Assembly: GCA_030447305.1 (NCBI GenBank)
Contig: JAUJPC010000005.1
Span: forward strand, 1 to 64,000
Reading direction: 5' to 3'
DNA from: Actinomycetota bacterium
GTDB lineage: Bacteria; Actinomycetota; CADDZG01; JAHWKV01
Length of the DNA: 64,000 nucleotides
Positions 9,516 through 17,677 of the stretch are shown here, piece after piece; positions within the stretch are counted from its first letter, which is position 1, and every line of letters begins with the position of its first letter. Both the position numbers and the translations under genes were made by a program. A model generated the notes under the pieces. The model saw only the letters and a program-made list of their open reading frames with translations. It did no database searches and was not told the origin of the DNA.

Positions 9516-10816
9516 GACTCCTGGTGGTGGGAGGCGGGGGCCGCGAGCACGCCCTTGCGTGGACGCTTGCGCGAAGCCCGTCGGTTACCGAGGTTCATGC
9601 CGCGCCCGGCAACCCCGGCATCGCGCAGGTGGCGCAGTGCCATGCCGTCGGCCTCGGGGACATCGGCGCGCTGACCGATCTGGTGGCCCATCTGGGCGTG
9701 GACCTGGTGGTGATAGGCCCCGAGGCTCCTCTGGCAGCCGGCCTGGCGGACGCCCTGCTGGACCGGGGGATCGCCGCGTTTGGCCCCCGCAAGAGCGGCG
9801 CCCGGCTGGAGTCGAGCAAGACCTTCGCCAAGCAGGTGATGGAGTTCGCCGGCATCCCCACTGCCGAGGCGCGGTCGTTCGAAACGGCCGGGCAAGCGAT
9901 CGAGTATGTGGAGAAGCTCGGCGGTCCGGTGGTGGTGAAGGCGGACGGGTTGGCGGCCGGCAAGGGGGTCACGGTGTGCGACGGGCTGTCCGACGCCCGC
10001 GCCGCCATTCTCGACGCCATGGAGCAGCGCCGGTTCGGCGACGCCGGCAGCACGGTGCTCGTCGAGGAGCGCATGACCGGTCCCGAGCTGTCGATCCTGG
10101 CCTTCTGTGACGGCGCCACCGTCCTGCCGCTGCCGGCGGCCCAGGACTTCAAGCGGTCGCTCGATGACGACCAAGGTCCCAACACCGGCGGGATGGGCTC
10201 CTACTCGCCGGTCCCGATCGCTACCGACGGGGTGCTGGACCAGGCAATGGACCAGGTCCTTAAGCCGGTTGCGGACCAGCTGGCCAAGATGGGCCGCACC
10301 TACGTCGGAGTAATCTATGCAGGGCTGATGCTCACCGCCGTAGGCCTCAAGGTGGTGGAGTTCAACTGCCGGTTCGGGGACCCGGAGACGCAAGCGATTC
10401 TGCCCCGGCTGCAGTCGGACCTGGGCGAGCTCATGGCGGCTTCAACGCAGGGCTCGCTTTCCGGAATGAAGGTCTCCTGTAGCGACCGGGCATGTGTATC
10501 GGTGGTAGCGGCGTCCGGCGGTTATCCGGAGGCTGATCCGCTGCCGACGGGGTTTGTCATATCGGGTCTCGAGGCGGCGGCGCAGCTTCCCGGAGTCCAG
10601 ATTTTTCACGCTGCCACCGCGGAGCGCGACGGTGAGCTGATCACCTCCGGTGGGCGGGTGCTGTCGGTAAGCGCCCTGGGCGATGATATTGCTGCAGCCC
10701 GCAGCCTGGCCTACCGGGCTCTGGGAAACATCAGTTTTGAGGGGATGCGGTATCGCACGGATATAGCCGAGCGAACCGCTCGGGAAGTCTTGTCGGGCAG
10801 TACTAGGCGGAGGTAG
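9512..10816 (+). CDS. purD: Phosphoribosylamine-glycine ligase (GARS)
   Basis: A 434-residue ATP-grasp enzyme that makes glycinamide ribonucleotide, step 2 of the de novo purine path. It begins RLLVVGGGGREHALAW, the PurD nucleotide-binding start, and contains VVVKADGLAAGKGVTV, the ATP-grasp segment, and FNCRFGDPETQ, the metal-binding signature. GTG 9512 is chosen because it places the GGGGREHA motif at the N-terminus and overlaps the purA stop. An upstream extension would be purA sequence in another frame. It is translationally coupled to purA. Confidence 0.95.
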   Translation: MRLLVVGGGGREHALAWTLARSPSVTEVHAAPGNPGIAQVAQCHAVGLGDIGALTDLVAHLGVDLVVIGPEAPLAAGLADALLDRGIAAFGPRKSGARLESSKTFAKQVMEFAGIPTAEARSFETAGQAIEYVEKLGGPVVVKADGLAAGKGVTVCDGLSDARAAILDAMEQRRFGDAGSTVLVEERMTGPELSILAFCDGATVLPLPAAQDFKRSLDDDQGPNTGGMGSYSPVPIATDGVLDQAMDQVLKPVADQLAKMGRTYVGVIYAGLMLTAVGLKVVEFNCRFGDPETQAILPRLQSDLGELMAASTQGSLSGMKVSCSDRACVSVVAASGGYPEADPLPTGFVISGLEAAAQLPGVQIFHAATAERDGELITSGGRVLSVSALGDDIAAARSLAYRALGNISFEGMRYRTDIAERTAREVLSGSTRRR

Positions 10817-10818
10817 AG

Positions 10819-11292
10819 ATGGCAATTCAGACGCCCCTGGTGGGCATCGTGATGGGAAGTGCATCCGATCAATCCAAGATGCAGGCGGCCGAGATCATCC
10901 TGGACCGGTTCGGCGTGCCTTACGAGTCCAACGTCATCAGCGCTCACCGCCAGCCGGAGCAGGCGCACGAGTACTCGAAGCTCGCCGAGGACCGGGGTCT
11001 TCTGGTGATCATCGCGGCCGCGGGGCGGGCAGCCCACCTGGCCGGTGTCATGGCGGCCAACACCATCCTGCCGGTTATCGGCGTGCCGGTGCACGGCGGC
11101 CACCTGGGCGGCGCCGATTCCCTCTACTCCACCGTTCAGATGCCCTCCGGCGTGCCGGTGGCCACCGTGGGGATCGACCAGGCGACCAACGCGGCCATCC
11201 TCGCGGTCCAAATCCTTGCGTGCCGCAGCGCCGACCTGCGGGAGAAGCTGCGCAACTTCAAGGTCGAGCTTTCCCAGGGGCTGAAGGTTTGA
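10819..11292 (+). CDS. purE: N5-carboxyaminoimidazole ribonucleotide mutase (PurE class I)
   Basis: A 157-residue protein with VGIVMGSASDQSKM, VISAHRQPEQAHEY (the catalytic His of SAHR) and IIAAAGRAAHLAGVMAA, the PurE signature. It moves the carboxyl group of N5-CAIR to give CAIR. Class I PurE normally works after PurK, yet no purK is visible in this window, so purK must lie elsewhere or be absent. Its stop codon overlaps the TTG start of purB. Confidence 0.95.
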   Translation: MAIQTPLVGIVMGSASDQSKMQAAEIILDRFGVPYESNVISAHRQPEQAHEYSKLAEDRGLLVIIAAAGRAAHLAGVMAANTILPVIGVPVHGGHLGGADSLYSTVQMPSGVPVATVGIDQATNAAILAVQILACRSADLREKLRNFKVELSQGLKV

Positions 11293-12596
11293 TCGAACGG
11301 TATAGCCGGCCGGCGATGGCTGCCGTTTGGAGCGAGCACACCAAGCTCTCTCACTGGCTGAGAATCGAGATCCTGGCGACCGAGTGCCGCGCCGGCAAGG
11401 GTGAGGTGCCGATGGAGGACCTCCAGACCATCAAGTCCCGGGCGGCGTTCGACGTGGACCGGGTCAAGGAGATCGAGCGCAAGACCCGCCACGACGTGGC
11501 CGCATTCATCGACAACCTGACCGAGAACATCGGCCCTGCCGCCAGGCACTTGCACTACGGCATGACGTCGTCCGATGTGCTGGACACCGCGCTGGCTCTT
11601 CAGATGCGTGACGCTGCCGACCTGTTGATCGCCGGGGCCGGCGACCTTCTCCGGGCGACGGTGAGCAAAGCCCGAGAGCACGCCCACAGCTTCATGGCGG
11701 GTAGGACCCACGGCATCCACGCCGAGCCCACCACGTTCGGCTTGAAGGTTGCCGGCTGGGCCTTCGAGCTCGACCGGGGTCGAGAGAGGCTGCACCGGGC
11801 TCGCAGGGCCATATCGGCAGGCAAGCTCTCGGGAGTGGTCGGCACCTTTGCCGGCGGCGACCCGGACATCGAGGCGTACGTCTGCGAAGCGCTCGGCCTG
11901 GAACCCGACCCCGCTTCCACTCAGGTCGTCGCAAGAGACCGCCACGCCGAGCTCACCTCCGCCTTGGCCATTCTGGCCGGGACGCTGGACCGCATAGCCA
12001 CCGAGATGCGCCACCTGGCGCGTACCGAGGTGGCCGAGGTCCAGGAGCCGTTCGTGGCCGGAGAGCAGAAGGGCTCCTCCGCGATGCCGCACAAGCGGAA
12101 TCCGTGGCGGTTCGAGCGCATGTCGGGGATGGCTCGCATCGTGCGGGCGGCGGTTACGCCGGCGGTCGAGAACCAGGCCCTGTGGCACGAGAGGGACATC
12201 TCCCACTCCTCGGTGGAGCGGGTGATGCTGCCCGACGCCTGCCTGGCGCTGGACTTCATGCTGGCGGAAGCGACGACCCTTCTGGAGGGCATGGTGGTCG
12301 ACACCGAGCGGATGCTCGAGAACATGGAGGTGTCGTACGGGCTGATGTTCTCGCAGAACGTTCTGCTTCACCTGATCGACTCGGGGATGCCGCGGGACGA
12401 CGCCTATCGGTTGGTCCAGAAAGGCGCCGTGGCCGCCTGGGAGACCCGTACGCACCTGCGGTCGGTGCTCAGCAACACTCCGGAGGTTACGTCTCGGTTT
12501 CGGGCAACCGAACTGGACGACTTCTTCGACGAAGCGCGGTATCTTGAGCACGTGGACCACGTAATCAAACGGCTCGACCAGATCGTGATCGCTTAG
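11289..12596 (+). CDS. purB: Adenylosuccinate lyase
   Basis: A 435-residue lyase of the fumarase/aspartase superfamily that releases fumarate in two steps of purine synthesis (SAICAR to AICAR, and adenylosuccinate to AMP). It starts IERYSRPAMAAVWSEHTKL; MTSSDVLDTALALQ and GRTHGIHAEP (catalytic His) follow, and the signature loop GSSAMPHKRNP is near residue 258. The TTG at 11289 is chosen since it overlaps the purE stop and begins the conserved N-terminus. It is coupled to both neighbours: its TAG overlaps the GTG of purC. Confidence 0.95.
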   Translation: MIERYSRPAMAAVWSEHTKLSHWLRIEILATECRAGKGEVPMEDLQTIKSRAAFDVDRVKEIERKTRHDVAAFIDNLTENIGPAARHLHYGMTSSDVLDTALALQMRDAADLLIAGAGDLLRATVSKAREHAHSFMAGRTHGIHAEPTTFGLKVAGWAFELDRGRERLHRARRAISAGKLSGVVGTFAGGDPDIEAYVCEALGLEPDPASTQVVARDRHAELTSALAILAGTLDRIATEMRHLARTEVAEVQEPFVAGEQKGSSAMPHKRNPWRFERMSGMARIVRAAVTPAVENQALWHERDISHSSVERVMLPDACLALDFMLAEATTLLEGMVVDTERMLENMEVSYGLMFSQNVLLHLIDSGMPRDDAYRLVQKGAVAAWETRTHLRSVLSNTPEVTSRFRATELDDFFDEARYLEHVDHVIKRLDQIVIA

Positions 12597-13516
12597 TGGC
12601 TTCCACCGCCGTCGGGACTCTCGACCTTCCCCTCCGCCGGGTTGCCACCGGCAAGGTGCGCGACATCTACGAGCTGGACGACCACCGCCTGTTGTTCGTC
12701 ACCTCGGACCGGATCTCCGCCTACGACGTGGTGATGAACGAACAGATTCCCGACAAGGGCCGGGTCCTCACCGGCATGACCCGATTCTGGCTACAGCGCT
12801 GCGTCGATCTGTCGCCCAACCACCTTCTTACGATGTCACTTGGCGACCTGCCGGAGGGCGCCAAGCCGTTCGCCGAGGAGCTGAACGGCCGCTTCATGAT
12901 TGTTCAGCGGCTGAACATGATGCCGGTAGAGTTTGTAGTCCGCGGGTACCTTGTGGGCTCGGGCTGGTCGGAGTACAAACGCAACGGAACCATAGCCGGC
13001 CTCGAGCTGCCCACGGGCCTGCGGGAGGCCGACAAGCTTCCGGAGCCGGTGTTCACGCCGGCTACCAAAGCCGTCACCGGCCACGACGAGAACATCTCGG
13101 AGGCGCAGGCGGCTGAGATTCTCGGCGCCGAACGCATGGAGGAAGCCCGCGACAAGGCGTTCGCCCTCTACAAGATGGCGGCCGGCTACGCCGAGGAGAG
13201 GGGCATCCTGCTGGCCGATACCAAGTTCGAGTTCGGCGTGGACGAGGACGGCAACGTGGTCCTCGCCGACGAGGTGCTGACCCCCGACTCCTCCCGCTAC
13301 TGGCCCGCCGACGCATACAAGCCCGGCACCAGTCCCCCTTCGTTCGACAAGCAGTACCTGCGGGACTGGCTGAGCGGGCTGGACTGGAACAAGGAGCCGC
13401 CGCCGCCAACGCTGCCCGACGACGTGATCACGGGCACCCGCAGCAGGTACATCGAGGCCTACGAGCGGATCACCGGGCGGTCGTTCGCCGATTACATCTC
13501 GACGGCGGGAGCATGA
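12596..13516 (+). CDS. purC: SAICAR synthetase
   Basis: A 306-residue ATP-dependent ligase that adds aspartate to CAIR. It shows the family start (RRVATGKVRDIYEL), FVTSDRISAYDVVMNE, the segment EFVVRGYLVGSGWSEY, and LADTKFEFG followed by LADEVLTPDSSRYW. Its length matches the longer PurC form found in many actinobacteria. The GTG start shares its first base with the purB stop, and purS starts within the last codons, so translation is coupled on both sides. Confidence 0.95.
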   Translation: MASTAVGTLDLPLRRVATGKVRDIYELDDHRLLFVTSDRISAYDVVMNEQIPDKGRVLTGMTRFWLQRCVDLSPNHLLTMSLGDLPEGAKPFAEELNGRFMIVQRLNMMPVEFVVRGYLVGSGWSEYKRNGTIAGLELPTGLREADKLPEPVFTPATKAVTGHDENISEAQAAEILGAERMEEARDKAFALYKMAAGYAEERGILLADTKFEFGVDEDGNVVLADEVLTPDSSRYWPADAYKPGTSPPSFDKQYLRDWLSGLDWNKEPPPPTLPDDVITGTRSRYIEAYERITGRSFADYISTAGA

Positions 13517-13764
13517 AGTTCGCAGCTCACCTGAACGTCATGCCCCGGGCCGAGATCTCCGATCCCCAGGGCCAGACGGTGGAGCGAACCCTGCCGGCGA
13601 TCGGCTTCGAGGGCATCACCGGTGTCCGGGTCGGCAAGCGGATAACCTTCACAGTTGAAGCCCCAGACGAGAACGCCGCCCGCACCATTGCTGCCTCGGC
13701 TTCCGAGAAGCTGTTGGCCAACCCGGTCATCGAGGATTTCGAGCTGGAGCTGAACCCCCTTTGA
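13513..13764 (+). CDS. purS: FGAM synthase subunit PurS
   Basis: An 83-residue subunit of the three-part formylglycinamidine ribonucleotide synthase. The pattern DPQGQTVERTLPAIGFEGI followed by VRVGKRITF and a C-terminal helix/strand is diagnostic for PurS. It bridges PurQ and PurL and helps ammonia transfer. It overlaps purC by four bases and purQ by four bases. Confidence 0.94.
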   Translation: MKFAAHLNVMPRAEISDPQGQTVERTLPAIGFEGITGVRVGKRITFTVEAPDENAARTIAASASEKLLANPVIEDFELELNPL

Positions 13765-14468
13765 GGCCCACCGTCGGGGTGGTCGTGTTCCCGGGATCGA
13801 ACTGCGACCGGGATGCCGACTACTCCTTCGAGTACCTCGGCGCCGACACAAAGTTCCTGTGGCACCTGGAGACCGACCTGGACGGCATCGACGTCATCGT
13901 CCTCCCCGGCGGCTTCGCCTACGGCGACTACCTGAGAACCGGCGCCATGGCGGCCTACTCGCCGGTGATGGACTCGGTGCGACGGTTCGCGGCCGCCGGG
14001 AAGCCGGTTATCGGTATCTGCAACGGCTTCCAGGTGCTCTGTGAGGCAGGACTGCTCCCGGGAGCCCTGCGCCGTAACAGCGGTTTGAGGTTCCGGTGCA
14101 TGCCGGTTCGGATCCGCGTGGAGACTTTGGAGTCACCATTCACGAGCGGCGGCATGTGGCCGGGCCAGGTTCTGACCATCCCCATCGCCCACTTCGACGG
14201 CAGCTACTATGCCGGCGACGAGACACTGGAGGAGCTCCTCGCCGAGCGGCGCATAGCGTTCCGCTACTGCGATGCCGAGGGTGAGCTTACGCCCGAGTCG
14301 AACCCAAACGGTTCCCGGCTCCACATCGCAGGGATTCTGAACCCCGAACGCAACGTCCTCGGAATGATGCCGCATCCCGAGCGGGCGGTGGACCCGGCGG
14401 TAGGCGGCACCGACGGGCGGCTGATCCTTAACTCCCTGCTGTACTCACTGCAGCCGGCGGAGACTTAA
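13761..14468 (+). CDS. purQ: FGAM synthase glutaminase subunit PurQ
   Basis: A 235-residue class I glutamine amidotransferase that supplies ammonia to PurL. It begins VGVVVFPGSNCDRD, has LPGGFAYGDYLR, the nucleophile Cys in GICNGFQVL (near residue 85) and the His-Glu pair in MMPHPERAVDP. The start is TTG 13761, overlapping the purS stop. purL follows after eight bases. Confidence 0.95.
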   Translation: MRPTVGVVVFPGSNCDRDADYSFEYLGADTKFLWHLETDLDGIDVIVLPGGFAYGDYLRTGAMAAYSPVMDSVRRFAAAGKPVIGICNGFQVLCEAGLLPGALRRNSGLRFRCMPVRIRVETLESPFTSGGMWPGQVLTIPIAHFDGSYYAGDETLEELLAERRIAFRYCDAEGELTPESNPNGSRLHIAGILNPERNVLGMMPHPERAVDPAVGGTDGRLILNSLLYSLQPAET

Positions 14469-14476
14469 GTGCCCTG

Positions 14477-16705
14477 ATGACTCCCGAAACTGCAACCGAA
14501 CCGCCCCTTCACCGGTCGCTCGGCCTCACCGACGACGAGTACTCCCGCATCCAGGAGATCCTCGGCAGGGCTCCCAACCACGCCGAGCTGGCGATGTACT
14601 CGGTCATGTGGTCAGAGCACTGCTCGTACAAGTCCAGCCGTTCCCACCTGAAGGACCTTCCCTCCGACGGCCCTCACGTGCTGATCGGCCCCGGGGAGGG
14701 GGCCGGCGTAATACAGGTGGACGGCATCGCGGTAGCCATGCGGATCGAGTCCCACAATCACCCCTCCTTCGTCGAGCCGGTGCAGGGGGCGGCAACCGGC
14801 ATCGGCGGCGTCGTGCGGGACGTGGTTTCGATGGGGGCCCGGCCGATGGCCCTTTTGGACTCCCTGCGTTTCGGGCCGCTTCCCGGCGACACCGGCGCCG
14901 ACCGGACCGCCGACCGCAACCGCTGGCTGACCGGCGGCGTTGTCTCTGGGATCTCGTCCTACGGCAACTGCATCGGGGTCCCCACCGTGGGCGGGGAGAT
15001 CAAGTTCGAGTCCAGTTATTCCGGCAATCCGCTGGTGAACGTGATGTGCGTGGGAGTGGTCCCCGTCGACAGAATCATGCTGGCCCGGGCTCCCGGGCCG
15101 GGGAACGCGGTGCTGCTGCTGGGGTCCACCACAGGACGTGACGGGATCGGTGGGGTGTCGGTCCTCGCATCCGCTGCATTCGATGAGGAGGCCGGCACCA
15201 AGCGCCCCAGCGTCCAGGTGGGGGACCCGTTCACCGAGAAGCTTTTGATCGAAGGGTCTCTCTCGCTGATCGAGAAGGGCCTGGTCGTGGGCATTCAGGA
15301 TCTCGGCGGTGCAGGACTGTGCTGCGCCACCTCGGAGTCGGCCGCCAAGGCGGGGACCGGAATGACCATCGACCTCGACGAGGTGCCCCTGCGGGAGAAG
15401 GGCATGGAGCCTTTTGAGATCCTGACCTCCGAGTCGCAGGAACGGATGCTGGTCATCATGAAGCCGGAGCTGGTCCAGGATGCCATCGACGAGTGCACCC
15501 GGCTGGGGCTGAGGGCCTCGGTCATCGGCGAGGTTACCGACAGCGGACGGCTGACCGTCACAAGGGGCGGAGAGGTAGTGGCCGATGTGCCGGCGGCCTC
15601 GCTGGGTGACGGACCGCTTTATCATCGGCCGTACACCGCTCCCACCGGCCCCCGGGTGATTCGCACGCCCGCCCCTGATCCGGTAACGGCCCCGGATGAG
15701 GCTCTGCTGAAGCTCGTCGCCTCGGCCAACATCGCCTCGAAGCGGTGGGTGTGGGAGCAGTACGACTATCAGGTGATGCTCAACACCGTGGCCGGGCCGG
15801 GGCCAGACGCCGCGATACTGCGGTTGCCGGGGACCCAGACCCGGATCGCGGTAACGGTCGACGGTAACGGTCGGTATGGCGAGATCGACCCCCGTGAGGG
15901 GGCCAGACACTCGGTGGCCGAGGCTTATCGAAACCTTTCCACCGTGGGCGCGGAGCCGGTGGCGGTGACGAACTGCATGAACTTCGGCAACCCCGAGATC
16001 CCCGAGGTGATGTGGCAGTTCGTCGAGGCTGTCCAGGGCATGGGCGAGGCCTGCCGCGTCCTGGAGACACCCATCACCGGCGGCAATGTCTCCTTTTACA
16101 ACCAGACTCTCGATGATGCGATCTATCCCACTCCTATGATTGGCATGATCGGGATAGTGGCGCCGGGCAGCATCGCTCCGCCCATCGGCTTCCAGAACGA
16201 GGAGGACATCATCGTCCTGCTGGGCCGGACAAAGGACGAGCTGGGTGCCAGCGAGTACCAGCGCACGATACTCGGCGCTCTGGAGGGACCGCTGCCCGAA
16301 CTGGACCTGAATGCGGAGGCCACCCTCGGCTGGCTGATGCGCGAGCTCATATCCCGGGACCTGCTGAACAGTGCCCATGACTGCTCGGAAGGAGGGATTG
16401 GCGTGGCACTGGCGGAGATGGCGGCGCAGGGACGATGGGGAGCGCAGATCCGTACGGAGCCGGGCCGTGACCTGATCCCTTGGCTGTTCTCCGAGACCAC
16501 CGCCCGTGTGGTCGTGGCCGTGGGCCCAGGGGACCTTGCGGAGTTGAAGGACCTCGCCAAAGGAATCGGAACCCCCGTTGCCGAGCTGGGTGTCGTCAAG
16601 GGAAAGCTTCTGTCGATCCGCGGGATGGCCGACATCAAAACCGCCGTCATTAAGGAAGCGTACGAGCAGGGATTCCCGCGTTCGATGGGTGAAATCGAGG
16701 AATAG
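14477..16705 (+). CDS. purL: FGAM synthase large subunit PurL (small form)
   Basis: A 742-residue ATP-dependent synthase that converts FGAR to FGAM using ammonia from PurQ. It has MYSVMWSEHCSYKSSR near residue 41, IESHNHPSFVEP, GGVVRDVVSMGARP and GIQDLGGAGLCCATSE. The length is that of the small PurL that needs PurS and PurQ, both encoded just upstream; the 1300-residue fused form would not. The run of coupled purine genes ends here, and about 970 bases separate it from purF. Confidence 0.96.
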   Translation: MTPETATEPPLHRSLGLTDDEYSRIQEILGRAPNHAELAMYSVMWSEHCSYKSSRSHLKDLPSDGPHVLIGPGEGAGVIQVDGIAVAMRIESHNHPSFVEPVQGAATGIGGVVRDVVSMGARPMALLDSLRFGPLPGDTGADRTADRNRWLTGGVVSGISSYGNCIGVPTVGGEIKFESSYSGNPLVNVMCVGVVPVDRIMLARAPGPGNAVLLLGSTTGRDGIGGVSVLASAAFDEEAGTKRPSVQVGDPFTEKLLIEGSLSLIEKGLVVGIQDLGGAGLCCATSESAAKAGTGMTIDLDEVPLREKGMEPFEILTSESQERMLVIMKPELVQDAIDECTRLGLRASVIGEVTDSGRLTVTRGGEVVADVPAASLGDGPLYHRPYTAPTGPRVIRTPAPDPVTAPDEALLKLVASANIASKRWVWEQYDYQVMLNTVAGPGPDAAILRLPGTQTRIAVTVDGNGRYGEIDPREGARHSVAEAYRNLSTVGAEPVAVTNCMNFGNPEIPEVMWQFVEAVQGMGEACRVLETPITGGNVSFYNQTLDDAIYPTPMIGMIGIVAPGSIAPPIGFQNEEDIIVLLGRTKDELGASEYQRTILGALEGPLPELDLNAEATLGWLMRELISRDLLNSAHDCSEGGIGVALAEMAAQGRWGAQIRTEPGRDLIPWLFSETTARVVVAVGPGDLAELKDLAKGIGTPVAELGVVKGKLLSIRGMADIKTAVIKEAYEQGFPRSMGEIEE

Positions 16706-16763
16706 TCCTTAAACGAATCGCCGTTTGTGCCGAAAGAACAACATTCAACACAGGCGGAGGACT

Positions 16764-16904
16764 ATGAAACCCAGTGGCGGCAAGAAGGTGACCGTGACGG
16801 TGACCGGTCTGTCCAAGTCGTCGTTTCCCCGCCGCCTTCGCGGGGAGCTACAGTTGCAGGACAAGATGGGCAACGTCCTCCTGCGCTCCCACGTCAGCAG
16901 GTAG
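16764..16904 (+). CDS. Small basic hypothetical protein (46 aa)
   Basis: A 46-residue open frame with an upstream GGCGGAGG ribosome site three bases before ATG 16764. The product starts MKPSGGKKVTVTVTG and ends in a basic stretch with RRLRGEL and SHVSR; it holds about ten Lys/Arg. No family recognised. Its position 58 bases after purL suggests read-through from the purine operon. Codon positions look coding (G/C at most third positions), but the length makes this uncertain. Confidence 0.5.
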   Translation: MKPSGGKKVTVTVTGLSKSSFPRRLRGELQLQDKMGNVLLRSHVSR

Positions 16905-16912
16905 TTAAGTAG

Positions 16913-17032
16913 TTAGGACCCAGGTTCTTCAGGCTGTTTGGCGCGCCTTCTCCTCCTGAGCCACAGGCCCAGGCCGGCCCCGACGCCGCCGCCGATGGCC
17001 ATGACAAGAATCGTTTCGAGGATTGAGCGCAC
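16913..17032 (-). CDS. Small single-pass membrane protein (39 aa)
   Basis: A 39-residue minus-strand frame with GGAGGG four bases before GTG 17032. The product has a glycine-rich hydrophobic segment (ILVMAIGGGVGAGLGLWL) followed at once by five arginines and an acidic tail. This looks like a single-pass membrane peptide with a cytosolic basic anchor. It converges with the small basic frame at 16764-16904, stop codons nine bases apart. Unknown function; calls rest on the ribosome site and hydrophobic profile only. Confidence 0.45.
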   Translation of the reverse strand: MRSILETILVMAIGGGVGAGLGLWLRRRRRAKQPEEPGS

Positions 17033-17162
17033 CCGTCCCTCCGGCTCTCCACAGTTGGTGCAACATTCCTACCGCCGGTGCCGGCGGATGTCTAGCCCGG
17101 AGCCCTTGAGGGATCCCGGGCCGCAGCTCTTCCAGCCGGCACCTGTGTCCGGGGCGGCCGGT

Positions 17163-17444
17163 TCATCCGACTTGCACCTTTTGGGGACTGGCGACGGCCG
17201 TCACGGCGAAGCCGGCCGCGGTCATCATCCAGGCCACCAGGTCCAGGGGCCGGCTCAACAAGAAGACCGCGGCAACCAGGTGCAGTGGCTGCGAGATGGT
17301 GGTCATGACCGCCGCCCATACCGGGACCGTTTGGGTGCGCCAGAGCGCGATGCCCAGCAGCACGGTACCGACCAGGTGTCCCAGGACGAACACGACCTCG
17401 GCCACGGCTAAGGAGGGGTGTGCGTGGGACACCAGTCCTGCCAC
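17163..17444 (-). pseudogene. C-terminal remnant of a multi-pass membrane protein
   Basis: Up to 93 residues with three hydrophobic helices (VAEVVFVLGHLVGTVLLGIALW, then two more), reading like the second half of a small actinobacterial membrane protein. Upstream the frame continues only about 25 non-hydrophobic residues to a stop at 17520-17522, and the purF promoter region follows, so a normal N-terminal half is missing. I read it as a truncated gene; a short genuine three-helix protein is the alternative. Confidence 0.4.
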
Positions 17445-17677
17445 CGTCCTGGGGAGCTGCAGGTTGCCGACCGGGCGCAGGCCATCATCCGGGCGCGGGA
17501 CGCCGGCCTCGGGAAGACCTCACGCAGGTAGCTCCGGCGCGGACCGGGATTACGTGGATCGAGCTTCTCTTGGCGAAACGGGACTTTCGACCCGGAACTT
17601 TTCGTTGAAAGTTGCGTAAGCGGCATCTGAGATGCGGGCGCCGGCTTTCCCGTATCGGCTAAGGTGGAATCAAGGAG

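Noticed and set aside
15000-16378. 588-codon minus-strand frame within purL
   Set aside because: Antisense shadow of purL; composition is typical of reversed high-GC coding sequence.
17060-17100. Hairpin CCGCCGG/CCGGCGG as a terminator
   Set aside because: Two-base loop is too tight and no T-run follows; such short GC repeats are common in this DNA.
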